DNA of 64,000 nt, taken from positions 1,730,456 to 1,794,455 of the forward strand of contig JAJEKV010000102.1 in the NCBI GenBank assembly GCA_021234155.1, in the 5' to 3' direction. This DNA comes from Isoetes taiwanensis (taxonomy: Eukaryota > Streptophyta > Lycopodiopsida > Isoetales > Isoetaceae). The position numbers and the translations under genes are program-made. Shown in pieces: positions 34,891 to 48,702 of this stretch; the first letter of the stretch is position 1; each line of letters opens with the position of its first letter. A model generated the notes under the pieces. It worked only from the letters and a program-made list of their open reading frames with translations, did no database searches and was not told the origin of the DNA.

Positions 34891-35084
34891 ATCGCCTCTG
34901 AAGACTAAGAAGAATGAATGTACAACAAATGAATTATTCCTTATACTCCAAACTCTAGAAGAGAAAGACAAGTATTGTAGGAAAAGACAATTTGATTGTA
35001 TTAAAAATGCATGAAAGGTCAATGCAAAAATTACATGTTTTGAGTAGCCCAAAAGCTATACTTATACAATGCATAATATAATTA

Positions 35085-36476
35085 ACTAGGAGCTAGGCCC
35101 CTCATCCTCTTCCATTGGCGAGGTGGTGGTGGCGGGTACGATGACGAATAAAGCGACGCCTGGATCAACTCAGAAGCGGCCGCGTAGAGAAGCAACCTCT
35201 GAGGATAGGCGATCGCTAATGGGGCCGCCGCGAGGAGCTTCATACTTATCCAGTGGTGCATATCCTCGCCCAAGGCAGCTGTGGCGAAGGTCCCGCTGCA
35301 TCAACATGTAAGTAAGCATGTGGTAAGATAACTTGTGCCCAAGAAGAGTGGATAAGGCACGGAGGCTTCGCTCGGTTAAGTCACGCGGCCACTTAACAAA
35401 CCCCGTCCCCCCTAAAAGCCGAGTAGGGAAGAAGCGGTAAGAGGGCTCCTGGATGCCTCCCATGGGGAGTAACCAAGTGTCTACCTCCTTCTCTAGATTC
35501 TAGGAACCCTTTCCTCCATGAGCTCCTCTTTCTCCTCCCTATAATGGGTGGGGGTTATGGTAAAGGTCTTCCCTTCCTCATCCGAATGAGAGGGAAGCTC
35601 ACCATGAGGATACTTGGGACTCAAGATCCCCAGCCGCAAAGGCTTCCTGAGGAGGTTGGGATGGAGGGTCTTGAAGCACTAGATCCCTAAGCCGGAGGAG
35701 TGCCCCGCCGCCTCAATAGTTTGCTGGTGGAACCGAGTAGTTGTTTGTACCTCAGAGGGAGGTCCACGATGAGAAATCGATGGTGTCATCCATGCAATAT
35801 TCGGCCAGCTCATAGAGAACTTGTGCTTTCTCCTTCCCTTGAATCCCGCCACTACATGGTATATCCACATAATGTCATCCAAAGAAGGAACTTGCCCCCT
35901 GGTGGTATATAAAACGAACCACATCTAACCTAAGAAATGCCCACCCCGCTTATAAGTGGTGGCATCTCCTCCTCTAATAATTGTTTCCACCGACAAAATT
36001 GTCCATCCCAATCTGCCGCCCCTTTCCCTCATCCGACAACTCTCCGGGCCTTGCCCTTCTCCTCAGCAGAGTTTCATCCTCTACATACGGTCCATAAGAA
36101 TGCACATGGCAAAGGATATCTCGAGGAACTTTGTCCCTCATGGATGACGACCGGGGTTGCCGAGCCCACCGGAGTTTGCCCCCGCAAAGACTGCAGAACC
36201 ACTTTTACCCCGCCAAGCATCTCTTTCACTACGGCTCATTCAATATACAGACGGGGAGGTTCTCCTGCAGGAATACAAAGAGGAAGCATCTCCCTCCGAT
36301 AGAATCGCAGAAACCCAAAGATAGTCCTGTGTCACTCATGTTCAAAATGAGATCAATGTGCCGGAGTAGAAAAGGCTTCAAGAGATCGGGAGGGTACTTG
36401 GGGATCCCAAAGGTTCCCCATCTTGGTACCATGCAAGCAGTCAAGGGCGCCATAGGCGCCGGAAGGAAAGAGGAAG
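35085..36476 (-). pseudogene. Gene 2, copy B (damaged)
   Basis: Same arrangement as 468-1,855: LLKPFLLRHIDLILNM near the start, then LYHNPH-type and acid-rich parts, ending MEEDEG near 35,105. The in-frame TGA of copy A recurs (36,236-36,238). Many extra frameshifts are present, typically at sites where copy A has CAG or CTG. Confidence 0.5.
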
Positions 36477-36563
36477 ATAAATGAAAAACTGAGAGTAAAA
36501 ATTAACCCTAACTTTTAAAGTACTTATAACTTTTATGTCGACGCAAAGATTATTATTATGATG

Positions 36564-36590
<27 letters not shown>

Positions 36591-36598
<8 letters not shown>

Positions 36599-39522
36599 GT
36601 ATACATAATTGGCCTCCTAGATGTATGGCTTCTATTTATACACTAGGGGATCAATGTACATAGTATGGCGCTTAATGTCCTCTTTTGGTTGCAAATAAAA
36701 TTAACTTATACCTTCACTTGATGGTTTTTGGAAAAATAAATAATGGTTAATAGATGATATTTGTTAAACATGCCAAGTTTAGGTTTTTTTCTCCACGCCT
36801 CTACCAGAACTCAAGTAGCAGGCTGATGGGAGGCGCCCCGTTCCCCGAGCCTATTACGCGACGGAGACCGTGCAATGGCGGTGGTTAGATATGGAAATCC
36901 ACCTACATTCCGCGGGTTGGCACAAATGGTGAGATCTTCTCGACCTAAATTAGATGTTTAGCTTAGCAAAAGATATAGGCTTTTACGCAGATCGATGAGC
37001 TTTCATTTATAAACCCCTACCGCTTTAATCACATGAGGCATCGCTCACATGCTTAAACCGCATTGGCATCACTTCAAGCATCTTAGGTGCCGCTTGATTC
37101 ATGGTCCCCGGGCTGGAAAAATCTTCACTACGGATGTCCGTGATATTACTTAGAATATGATTCAGATGGTTGCCCATACACCCAGATAGTGTGACCACTC
37201 TGAGGAGGAGTGGCTTGAAGCGAGTTCCAAGCCCGCCTTGGGGATAACTGGGTCCGATAATAGACTCATGGAGGCCGGAGGAACATAGGGATCAAACGCC
37301 CCTGGATTAACCATCAGGGCAATGATGCTCACAAGCAAAATTATGCTGGAAGGCAGAGTCGTGACACTGGGAAGCAGGGTAATTCCAGCTACAGAAATAC
37401 CGCCCCTGATACACAGGAAGGGGACAATGAGTTTGAACCCGAGGACTCTCAGGTCTGATCATGCTATGCATTTTGGATTTCAATACATTATTTAATGTGG
37501 GATGTTCCATAATCAACTCTTACTGATTTTACAATAAACCTAGCTGGTTCAGATCAATCAAGATTTTGGGTTTGATTTAGATATACTAACGCGAAGTCTC
37601 CTCGCATATAAATGGCTAAGATATGGTCATATTACCGGGTTTAATATTTATGTCCCGTAATCCAAAGGATGCTTTAGATATTGCATGGATGTTTTAAATC
37701 AATACACAACTTTAACCCAGTATTTCAGCTTATCTTTATTGATTTTAAGTTGTATATGCATTGTTTATAGCTTGAATAATTGAGGGAAAAAGGTAACAAT
37801 AGGTGACTGGGGCGATGAGTCGAGAAACCTAATGTACCTTTTTGCCCCTCACCATTACCAAATTCTTGCTAATGTTGTGTTGGTTGGCCGCAGTACCGTT
37901 TCTTTTTCCTATTGTTTCCTTTTTCCGATTTCAAGTTCGTGTCCCCGCTATAATATGGATAATATTGGTGGCATTTCTTGCACTCGCACTCATATGGTAC
38001 TTACGTAAGGTTTTATAAAAGGGAAGATTTCACTAGCCCATGCTCAATGATATTTTTAGCAATAATGATATGATGATCAACGAATCTATGAGTTCTGGCC
38101 TTATAAGACTTGCTTTAAATGCTATCCGCCTGCTTTTTGTGGTGACAAATAAAGGCACACATGACTATAATGACAGAGTTTTTCAATGTTTTACCCATCT
38201 TTACCGAAAGAATCCACTATTTTCTTGACAATTTAGACTTTTATGAAGTACTGTTCATCCATCCATAAGTTTAGGCTGATTTTGTGCAATCGATATTCGA
38301 CTGGCTTGACCGCATGCATCAATTCATGGTGGTCTTATAATATCATCACATCGTGATTATGGTTTTGATGGAATGCTCTATAATATATTTCAAGTATTGA
38401 AACGTAGTATGTGCTATTCTTTGATAAGTTCTATTCCACGGGTTAAATACATTGATGTTGTCTCTGCTTGGTTTTATTAACATACGTAGTTTAATTGTTA
38501 GTAAACATGGCATATATTTTAGCTATATGCTTTAACGCTGTCATTAATTGGGATTTGCACATGAATCGATTAAATGCACCCGCATGCATAGGCTATTAAT
38601 GGCAAGCATGCAAAGGGGTCGAATGACATAGGTGACAAAAATTAGCTTTACAAGTGGTGAACTAATCGGCTAAACATGCATCCGGCTAAAATGTAGCTTG
38701 CATTGTCAAAGATTTAAAATGACTTTACCTACCTTTTGGAAATGAAAGATACTTTTAGTTGCATGAAGTCACCGAATTTAAATGATACCTTATTATAGAC
38801 GCCTTTACATTTATCGGTGTAATAACTTGCATGCAAAGGGGTTTAGAATTGTTTGCATGCATAGGCCGAGTATGGCACAAAAAAATAAAAAGTGGCATAA
38901 CAAAGTTGGTGTACCAATGCAAATTAAACATGCGGGGTCTAATGACCTGCATGCATGGTCAAATAGCTAAAAGGGCTTCAGCTTAACGGTGGAACCGTAT
39001 GACACTTTTGGTTCTCACATCTTTTATCTAAATATTTAAACTTTAGTTGAAAATGAAGGATGCCACTTTGGGTCTTTTCAAACGTACACTTTTAAAGTAT
39101 TTGGTCTTTAAGAAAGTAAAGCCCATGACCAAAATCTACATGGTCTTATAGTTTTGCATGATCCTAAACATCCATATTGACTCAGGCATGGGAGTAGTTA
39201 GCACATATGGTCGCATGTGGCTCGCCTACCGTTATTACCACGCTATGTCCGTTTACAAAAATATAGATGGAAACTTGACTCGCTTAGGGACTTGATTATC
39301 CACTAATAGTAGACCATTGGTCTTATGAACTGCTCATTCTTTATTTAGACCATTGATAGATAATTTAGTGTTTTGAACTAAAAACTTGGTGTTCCATGCC
39401 CGATAGTGTCATCATGGATCTTGATCCTAGTATGAACTGATAAGACCCATAAGGGATTGACCTCGTGTTGATGTCACTACTAGTTGGTTGATGCCATGGC
39501 TAGTGTGGACTAGATTTTTTTC
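36591..39522 (+). repeat. Direct repeat 1 of Penelope-like element, copy B
   Basis: Matches 1,990-4,957. It includes exon 1 (about 37,033-37,452), of which 37,300-37,545 is identical to copy A whereas the flanks carry many small indels. Confidence 0.85.
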
Positions 39523-39669
39523 AGGAACTCAGATCCCTCGGTTTTACCAGTGGTCACTTCTACCTAGAAATCAAGTATTTAGCTCTAAAACATTACCGCC
39601 TCTCTTGATAAATGATATTGCTTTATTGATGCCTTATGGACTAATTTCTTATTTATCAATGATTAACAG

Positions 39670-41202
39670 AAAGAGAAATAGTATACGGTTACCCTACCCA
39701 CTTGGAACAATGAATTGGCAAAATATGGGGTACAATTACTTCAAATCAAGTTCCAAGCTATGTTGTTTCAAAGTCTATTGTGCCGCATTAAGGATATCAA
39801 GGCCATCTAATACATCATACAAAAAGGAAGTTGCCGAGGGACGTAATGCATTCGCCCCTAATGCATCTAGGGTTTAATCAATGGATCAAAGCATTCTCCA
39901 AAGATCAACAAGGCCGGTAACGAAGTTGATAAAATCGCCAAGGTCATTGATTTAACCAGATAACAAAATTCTACCCGACCCGATCTATCGCTGACGCTTG
40001 AGGAGGATCGATGCAAAATCCAATATATGATCGAATTAAGGCCTTGGAAAAGGCCAATGGTATCAAGAGGGAAGTTAAGGCAAAAGATGACATTTTTTAG
40101 TCAGGACGAGGTTGTGGATGATGATCCTTTGACTCTATACCGCCGTAATGTGATAAAGAAACCTTGAAAGCCAACAACAAGTCTAATGATGAGGACGAGA
40201 ATGGGCCATTTGACTTCACCTTGAACAATTGTTTGAACTTCCCTGTTATTCCAGAACGGTTGGTAGAGAATCATGCTGTTCTATGCAATCAGGGTTTGTG
40301 GAGAACCAAGAATTTTGGGGCCCTAGCCCCTATCAACAGGGATACGGATTCTACTTGGGGTCTTACTAAGGATCAGGTTAATGCCACATACAATGCCCCT
40401 CACACGGATAAGTTTGTTAGAAAGGAAGAAATATTGTGCAGCATAGACACAAGATTCTTTGATAAGGTCTGCACAAAAAGTCCATACATGTATATGGGCC
40501 AGAAAGGCCACATGGCATATCCCAATATTGACAGGAATGACTTCTACCTTAAGAGGATTTGGAGGACATTCCCACCTTTTATTTTAAATGTGTATGCGAT
40601 GATAGAGGAAAAAAAGAAGTCTAAAAAGACCACATGTGGTGACAATATGACTTGGTTGGATCAAGGAGTGTGGTACATGCTCAATAATTTGGACGTGATC
40701 TACCCTAACATGTCCATCGCAGCTCAAGTGGTTACATTTAGAGGGTTCCTTAGGGGTCCCCTTAAAACCAAAAGATCATGGGGTTCATTTCCTACCTACA
40801 GTCGTGGAGGTGTTGATCCAAATGACAATGAATCTTGCCGCAGATCCATGGTCCGACCTTAAGATTGGTCTCGCCTAGATGCAAGATGATGGACATATGT
40901 GAGAAAACCATCAAACCCGGGCTACATATCCGAAAGATGCGTGCTTCGCCACCCATACTACCAAGAGACTCAAGAGCGTGAGTGCCTCTAATCCAACCAA
41001 GATCGCGTGCATTATGGTTGTACGACACCAAGAATTATGACTAAACCAATGTATGTGACACCACCTACGCCCGAGAGTGCCTCGCTTGAATGCATTGGCA
41101 CACAAGTCCTCACTGATACTCCGTCACCAAGGACAACCACCCATGCACGCAAGCGTTGACATGGCGGCCGGGATGAACTACGATACTGTGCCCGAGACAA
41201 AG
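39670..41202 (+). pseudogene. Penelope-like gene exon 2, copy B
   Basis: Equivalent of 5,108-6,660. A clean 232-codon stretch (40,164 to about 40,740) matches copy A almost exactly; both sides are frameshifted. The exon end AACTACGATAC...ACAAAG|GTACG is in the correct frame here, whereas copy A has an extra G. Confidence 0.6.
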
Positions 41203-41446
41203 GTACGAATTTATAATTTATACTCCATTTTGCATTGGTCAGTATAATCGTATTTCCGAAATCTCGCTATCGTGTTACATTATCATAATTGATGTATACC
41301 GCTTCTTCCCTTTTTAAAAAAAAATAAAATGATGCCACTCGCCCATACGCATACCAAAAGACATATGCCATAGTGTGGCTAGCCAAAGGTCCGGTATTAT
41401 CTAGGTCGGTCAAGATGCTTAAAATAATTTTTTTGTTGCCTACGTG

Positions 41447-41924
41447 ACGCCTAAGTTTATTACAATAAACCGCCAAGGGAGATATGCTATCACCGAAAGT
41501 GGACCTCTAATAAAATGAAAATTGTACACCGCGACCTTTTGTCCAAAATTCAGACCTCATATGTTTACCCGCAATATTTCATATGGTTTCCCTCAATGCT
41601 TTGGTGAGTCGTGGATAAACATGATGCTCAATACCATGTTTGATGGAAATATAGTGAGAATCTTCGTGATATCCGCTATAAACCATTCTATATTTTTGCA
41701 CAAGATCATGATGTGTCGTGGCCCCGCAAAGAATCCTAACATGGCTTCTTTTATTGACCCCGATATTGGTCAATGCTAGAACCACCAAGTTATCAATTAT
41801 AAGAAGCAAACGCTTAGAAACCTTTTCAAAAAGGTCTTAATCATATTCCCGATAAAATGTTGATCATGAGGGAATTTAGGGAGGAAATATCCAAGGTGTG
41901 TGACCTTTTCTTTGATGCACATAT
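41447..41924 (+). pseudogene. Penelope-like gene exon 3, copy B
   Basis: Equivalent of 6,909-7,390, more frameshifted. NMASFIDPDIG and the CDLFFDAH end before the LINE are readable. Confidence 0.55.
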
Positions 41925-43202
41925 AATAATAATAATAATAATATTTATTATCATGCCCCTTTAGGACCTTGAGGTCATGGAGCAGCAGCTACACTTAAAT
42001 GTTTGATTGTACTTGAATCAAAAATGATCTATGAGTTTCAACCTTTTAAGATAACATCCTAGAGTTCTTGGATCCATATCCGTGAGACTATGAAAATTAT
42101 GAAAACAGATGCCAAAGGAATCTCTAATTTCTCGTGATAATGGGCACGTTAAGAACACATGCTCCTCATCTTCGAGCATATCCCATCCAGGCATAACAAA
42201 CAAACCCTAAGTATCTCTTGGGATACCCGCCCATCCCCGCCTGCCTCTATGTTGAGCTTATGGGAACCTCGTATGATCGCAATGGTCCGCTTCAGTGTGG
42301 TGGAAGCCCGCCCTCAAGATATGCTTGGTCCGAATATACAATCATCGGATTTATCTCCTTCATGTAATATATCATCTTAGTGCCGTTCTTCCCCGTGATC
42401 CGCCAAGCTAGTGATTGCACCAAGTCTCGTACACCAATTTCTCGAGTCGCCAATCCATTCTCCTTATACCCTAGCTTGCAGCCCAATCCAACTCATCCTT
42501 ATACCAGCCCGGCCATGGAGGGCTTCCATTGCCTTTTTAGGAATCCGATCATCATCCAAAGTAAATAACTGCTCACAAACGTGATGGTCCGATCGCTAAG
42601 CTTCTCGCCAAGTGATAGTAAACCCGCCGCCAAAGATAATAGATATGGGGTTTGCCGCTAATACCAAACTCCTCTTGCAAGAATAGCTTCGATACTCTCA
42701 ACCTGCTTTCCATAATCCTTTAGGACAGAGCTGGTCCCCGTGATTGGAGCACCATATAGGATTACCGCTTGGACCAAAGTTTTGAAGAGTAATCTTCTCA
42801 ACCCCCAATCTTGTAACGATGCTTTATGCATCACGGAAAGCATTCGTGATAAGGTCGTTTTTCCTCCCGCTATTCGGGCTTTAATGCATTCTTTCCATTT
42901 GTAATTTGAGCTGAAATCTAGACCAAGGTATTTATAGTTACTCATAGTTTCCAATGCTTCTCCATTGTATGTGAAATCTGGTCTGTTTGTGGTACCACAC
43001 ACCATGATCTTGGATTTAGACAAGTTCACTTTCATTCTCTTAGCCATGCAGAACTCGCTCAAGGTTTGCAGGTGTCTCTGGAGGCATGCCGAGGTTCCGC
43101 CAGCACTACGCCGCCGGGCCACAGAGAGCAGCAGCTTGAATCACATAATCCCCTAGCTGAGTTCCCACAAATTTTCCTTCTCCATCCATATGTATTCTTT
43201 CT
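41925..43202 (-). mobile_element. 5'-truncated LINE insertion, copy B
   Basis: Same insertion as 7,391-8,677, with ACATAT at 41,919-41,924 and 43,203-43,208 and an (AAT)n tail. The minus-strand frame at 43,122-42,658 is cleaner than in copy A: LQRHLQTLSEFCMAKRMKVN continues LSKSKIMVCGT, then YKYLGLDFSSNYKWKECIK and LVQAVILYGAPI. Confidence 0.9.
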
Positions 43203-43206
43203 ACAT

Positions 43207-44787
43207 ATGTATTCGTACCCTGATATTACTGATGTGGAAAAGGAGGCGTTCAAAATGAGAATATTAGATATTGCATCCAGCAGGATCAACACGGCTATTA
43301 GCAATGTGACTGAACCAAAGAAATTTGTTTTAGCTGATCGTGATGTGATCAATAATCTGGAATGGTTATATACTAACTTCTATATCTCCGGGGATAAGGC
43401 TACCAATAATCCGCCTTCATTTGCCCACAACATGTCGTGAAATGGCCATCAAGAGGTTGAATAAATATGACTTTCGATTATTCTCACCCACACAAGGAGA
43501 TCCAAAGTCTAATCAAGGAGGATATACAAAACATTATGGGTTGCATTGGCTGCTAATCAGAAAGATTACCATACCTACTCGGGGTGTTTAAGGCCCATAA
43601 GAGTGACTATAGGTGGATTACTAATGCCCACAATACAATTTACACCGAGATATCGAAATTATCACCGCCGGGCCTTAATGATATTGTATCTAATCGGCCG
43701 TAAATAGCTAAAATGCTAAGTGCTAGTGTACATACCATGCTCCTGTAAAGTAAATTCCCCGCTGGGTTGTTAATTCAAAGGTATGATGTTGTGATCAATC
43801 TTCCATCCAAAGATTCATGACCTATTTGTTGCGACATAACTAAATGTTATGAGAACATCCCCTACTCGGAGACAATGGAATCCGGCAGTAATTATTGAAC
43901 CGGTCCGGCATGGTCGCTTGAAATGGCAAAAGGCTTACACCATAACAATGAGTTATGGATTAAGAAGTCCTCCAATTGTTACACGCCAAATGGTTTAAAA
44001 AATGAGCCAAAGGGAAGATGTCGTCCAAAATGGGGCTAGCAAGCTTTTAAAAGCTAACCATTGGCTACTTTCTAATTGCTTTATAGCAATGGGCAAAGCA
44101 GGACCCGGTCAGCAGTATGTGGAATCCCATGGGATTTTCATGCAGCCCCAAATGTGCAATTTGTACCTTGCATGGTTCGAGGTTAATTTCATCAAGAAGC
44201 TGGCATCTCATGGTAAATATAAGGAGATCAGTATGTTCAAACATACATTCCGATACATTGATGACCTATTTGCCATTAATCGCCCCACTATTCGAATTTC
44301 TTAGTACTATCCCAAATGAGTCCGCCAAAGTCCTAATATCTATGACATGAGCAAACTTGGCATCAAGGAGGAAACCATGTTTCATTACAGATATGGGGAC
44401 AGCAGCCCAAGAAGCCATATGGTTAACTTATTAAATCTACGCATTGAAATTGTCAACAATGGCAGTGGAGTATATAGGTATACCAAGTATGATAAGAGGG
44501 ATATTCTACCTTTCACCGCCTTAAAGTTCGTACATGATGATAGCTGCAGGCCATACTTACAGGCCAGGAACGTAATAGTTTCCCAAATCTTACCATACAT
44601 GTATGTCAATTGCGGTCCATTCAAAGTCAGCCACGACATTAAAGAATTGATTGTTTGTTTCAACAATAATGGCTTTGACATCTTTGGCATGAAGAGGAAA
44701 ATCACAGGCTATATACAAGATAACTCCTTTCCAGGACTCAAGTTTGACAAGTTTATCTTGATACAAGAAATTAATGCGAGTGCATAA
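43207..44787 (+). pseudogene. Penelope-like reverse transcriptase, copy B
   Basis: Equivalent of 8,682-10,309. The start (to about 43,390) and the end (44,347-44,787) are clean; the middle is broken. Around the catalytic site this copy is better than copy A: NLYLAWFEVNFIKKLASHG and KHTFRYIDDLFAINRPTI are in one frame (Asp pair 44,260-44,265). Taken together the two copies show every RT motif in readable form. Confidence 0.75.
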
Positions 44788-44960
44788 GGTATGACTGATT
44801 CTACCATCTGTTGTCACAATTTTTGATGTGTAGTTTATTGGATAACATATCTAATAGGGTAAGGTGTGGACCCCAGCAGTGCTGGTACGAGTCCACCCTC
44901 CCTACGAGCACTTAATAATTTAGCTGGGCCAAACCTATCCTACGGTTGGTGGTAGGTTTT

Positions 44961-47868
44961 TTTTATGTTTGTATACATGGGCCGGTCTCCCTAGATGTAT
45001 GGCTTCTATTTATACACTAGGGGATCAATGTACATAGTATGGCAGTTAATGTCCTCTTTGGGTTGCAAATAAAATTAACTTATACCTTCACTTGATGGTT
45101 TTTGGAAAAATAAATAATGGTTAATAGATGCCAAGTTTAGGGTTTTTCTCCACGCCTCTACCAGTAACTCAAGTAGCAGTGTCGATGGCGTGCGCCCGGG
45201 TTCCCCGAGCCCATTACGTGACGGAGACCAGCAAAAGGGCGTGGTTGGATATGGAAATCCACCTACATTCCGTGGTCGGCACAAATGGTGAGATCTTCCT
45301 CGACCTAAATTAGATGTTTAGCTTAGCAAAGATATAGGCTTTACTACGCATCGATGAGCTTTCATTTATAAACCCCTACCGGCTTTAATCACATGAGGCA
45401 CTAGCTCACATGCTTAAACCGCATTGGCATCACTTCAAGCATCTTAGGTGCCATTGTATTCATGGTCCCCGGGGGAAAAATCTTCACTACGGATGTCCGT
45501 GATATTACTTAGAATATGATTCAGATGGTTGCCCATACACCCGTGATAGTGTGACCACTTTTGAGGAGGAGTGGCTTGAAGCGGAGTTCCAAGCCCTCTG
45601 CCTCGGGATAACCGGGTCCGATAATAGACTCATGGAGGCCGGAGGAACACAGGGATCAAACGTCCCCGGATTAACCATCGTGGCAATGATGCTCACAAGC
45701 AAACTTATGCCGAAGGCGAAGTCGCGATACACCGGGAAGCGTGGTAATTCCAGCTATGAAATACCGGGCCCCCGATACACGTGAAGGGGACAATGAGTTT
45801 GAACCCCGAGGACTCTCAGTGTCCGATCATGCTATGCATTTTGGATTTCAATACATTATTTAATGTGGGATGTTCCAGAATCAACTCTTACTGATTTTAC
45901 AATAAACCTAGCCGGTTCAGATCAATCAAGACTTGGGTTTGATTTAGATATACTAACGCTGGTCTCTCGCGATACAAATGGCTAAGATATGGTCATATTA
46001 TCGGTTTAATATTTATGTCCTCGGTAATCCAAAGGATGCTTTAGATATTGCATGGATGTTTTAAATCAATACACAAGACTTAACCGTATTTCAATTATCT
46101 TTATTGATTTTTTAAGTTGTATATGCATTGTTTATAGCTTGAATGATTTGAGGGAAAAAAAGGTAACAATAGGTGACCAGCGATGAGTCGAGAAACCTAA
46201 TGTACCTTTTGGTCCCTCACTCATTACCAAATTCTTGCTAATGTTGTGTTGGTTGGTCAAGTGTACGCTTCTTCCTATTGTTTCCTTTTTCCGATTTCAA
46301 GTTCGTGTCCTGGCTATAATATGGATAATATTGGTGGCATTTCTTGCACTCGCACTCATATGGTACTTACACAAGGTTTTTATAAAAGAGAAGATTCACT
46401 AGCCCATGCTCAATGATATTTTTAGCACAATGATATGATGATCAACGAATCTATGAGTTCTGTCTTATAAGACTTGCTTTAAATGCTATCCGGCCTGCTT
46501 TTTGTGGTGACAACAGTGCACACATGACTATAATGACAGAGTTTTTCAATGTTTTACCCATCTTTACTGAAAGAATCCACTATTTTCTTGACAATAGACT
46601 ATGAAGTATGTTAATCTGTCATAAGTTTAGGCTGATTTTGTGCAATCGATATTCGCACTGCTTGACCGCATGCACCACCATGGTGGTCTTATAATATCAT
46701 CACATCGTGGATTATGGTTTTGATGGAATGCTCTATAATATATTTCAAGTATTGAAATGTAGTATGTGCTATTCGATAAGTTCTATTCCACCAAGTTAAA
46801 TACATTGATGTTGTCTCTTTAGTTTTATTAACATACGTAGTTTAATTGTTAGTAAACATGGCTTACATATTTTAGCTATAAGTTTTAACGCTGTTGACAA
46901 TTGGGATTTGCACATGAACGGACAAATGCACCTGCATGCATAGGCTATTAATGGCAAGCATGCAAAGGGCCGAGAATGACACAGGTGACAAAAATTAGCT
47001 TTACAAGTGGTGAATACAGGCTAAACATGCATCCGGGCTAAAATGTAGCATGCATTGTCAAAGATTTAAAATGACTTTACCTACCTTTGGAAATGAAAGA
47101 TACTTTTAGTTGCATGAAGTCACCGGGAATTTAAATGATACCTTATTATAGACGCCTTTACATTTATCGGTGTAATAACTTGCATGCAAAGGGCTTAGAA
47201 TTGTTTGCATGCATAGGCCGGTATGGCACGCTTAAAAATAAAAGTGGCATAACAAAGGTGTACCAATGCAAATAAACATGTGGGGGTCTAATGACCGCAT
47301 GCATGGTCAAATAGCTAAAAGGGCTTCAGCTTAACGTGTGGAACCTCAGATGACACTTTTGGTTCTCACATCTTTTATCTAAATATTTAAACTTTAGTTG
47401 AAAATGAAGGATGACTTTGGGTCTTTTCAAACGTACACTTTAAAGTATTTGGTCTTTAAGAAAGTAAAGCCCATGACCAAAATCTACATGGTCTTATAGT
47501 TTTGCATGATCCTAAACATCCATATTGGCTCTATGCATGGGAGTATTTAGCACATATGGTCGCATGTGGCTCCGCCTATCATATTACCACGCCATGTCCA
47601 AGTTTCATAAAATATAGATGGAACTTGACTCTGTTTAGGGACTTGGATTATCCACTAATAGTAGACCATTGGTCTTATGAACTGTTCATTCTTTATTTAG
47701 ACCATTGGATAGATAATTTAGTGTTTTGAACTAAATACTTGGTGTTCCATGGCGGATAGTGTCATCATGGATCTTGATCCTAGTATGAACTGATAAGACT
47801 GCATAAGGGATTGACCTGTGTTGATGTCACTACTAGTTGGTTGATGCCATGGCTAGTGTGGACTGGAT
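44961..47868 (+). repeat. Direct repeat 2, truncated tandem copy, copy B
   Basis: Matches 36,591-39,522 and 10,438-13,335 and ends at GGCTAGTGTGGACTGG before a T run. Contains a degraded exon 1 (about 45,395-45,800). Confidence 0.85.
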
Positions 47869-47971
47869 TTTTTTTTTTTGGAATGAAAATGGAGCTATCT
47901 AATCTATGATAGGAACCGGGATTTTCTATTATCATAACAAAATTTGTTACAATGCAAATGCCCTCAAGCAA

Positions 47972-48486
47972 CTATGGATGCTCTCCCCGGATTCTCCGGG
48001 CAAGGGCTAGATCCTTGGTCATTATGGTGACCCTCTTTGCGTGCATAGCGCAAAGGTTGGCGTCACCAAAAGAGCTTATCGTAGGCCTCCTGCAAATTCC
48101 GCAGCGGCCAAAATTGCAAAAGTCCGAAGGGAGGTCACCTTTAAATTCCTCGTGGCGATATCCCGAACCAACCTCTTGAAAGGCAGCTTCCTTATTAGGA
48201 GTTCCGTGGTCTTCTGATACTTACGGATCTCCCGTAAGGCCACGGTGCCGGGTCGAAAACGATGGGGTTTCCTCTGAGTAGCAGGTTTCGGAGGCGGCCC
48301 CTTCTTCTGGGGTACCGTCTTGCCTGCAGTAACGGGATGGGGCCGTGAGGCATCCACCCGCTCTTGTCTCCGAGTCGAGCTTGTGTGTTTCCCAATATTG
48401 CCAACAGCCTTCAGTTTATCCTTATATTGGCTGCCGGACTTATAGGCCACAGCTTTCCTCCGTCTTTTGATGGGCGGCTTATCCAC
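47972..48486 (-). CDS. Histone H3-like protein with divergent N-tail (copy B)
   Basis: Minus-strand frame from the ATG at 48,486. The first 70 residues are basic and unlike a canonical H3 tail ([18 protein letters not shown] ... [18 protein letters not shown]). They lead directly into [19 protein letters not shown] and [18 protein letters not shown], the alpha-N and alpha-1 region of histone H3. After a damaged loop, EFAEAY-like residues and [19 protein letters not shown] followed by RGEHP complete alpha-2 and alpha-3. The stop is at 47,972-47,974. Frame changes fall near 48,130 and 48,085, at sites of the CAG/CTG type. The fold core is closer to canonical H3 than to plant CENH3, which has a longer loop 1. 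It lies between the MANTKTT frame and gene 2, all on one strand. It could be a host H3 variant captured by a mobile element, or the C-terminal part of the MANTKTT frame. Confidence 0.85.
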
Positions 48487-48702
48487 CGATTAGGGGCCCC
48501 CACGGTTTCTGGCCGGGTTGGTATGTTGCCTTGTTGGTCTTGCGCCCCCTTGTCCCGCTGCTCCTTTGTTGGCACTCCTCCAGCCTTTTCACTCTTCCAA
48601 AAACCGACGCCTGCTCCATGTCGCGCCTTCCATCCGAAAGCACCCGTTGGCCGCGATCCTTCGGATCGCCGCATGGTAACGGCCGCGGCCGGGCGGCCAT
48701 AT

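Larger units (their letters stand above)
36591..47868 (+). mobile_element. Penelope-like retroelement, copy B
   Basis: Same structure as 1,990-13,335: direct repeat 36,591-39,522, exons, LINE 41,925-43,202, RT, and truncated second repeat 44,961-47,868. Patches identical to copy A alternate with badly damaged ones. Confidence 0.65.

Noticed and set aside
47972..48486. Calling the H3-like frame a centromeric histone (CENH3)
   Set aside because: The unusual tail suggested it, but the fold core is closer to canonical H3 and shows no longer loop 1 or typical CENH3 residues. Loop 1 lies in a damaged stretch, so the question stays open.
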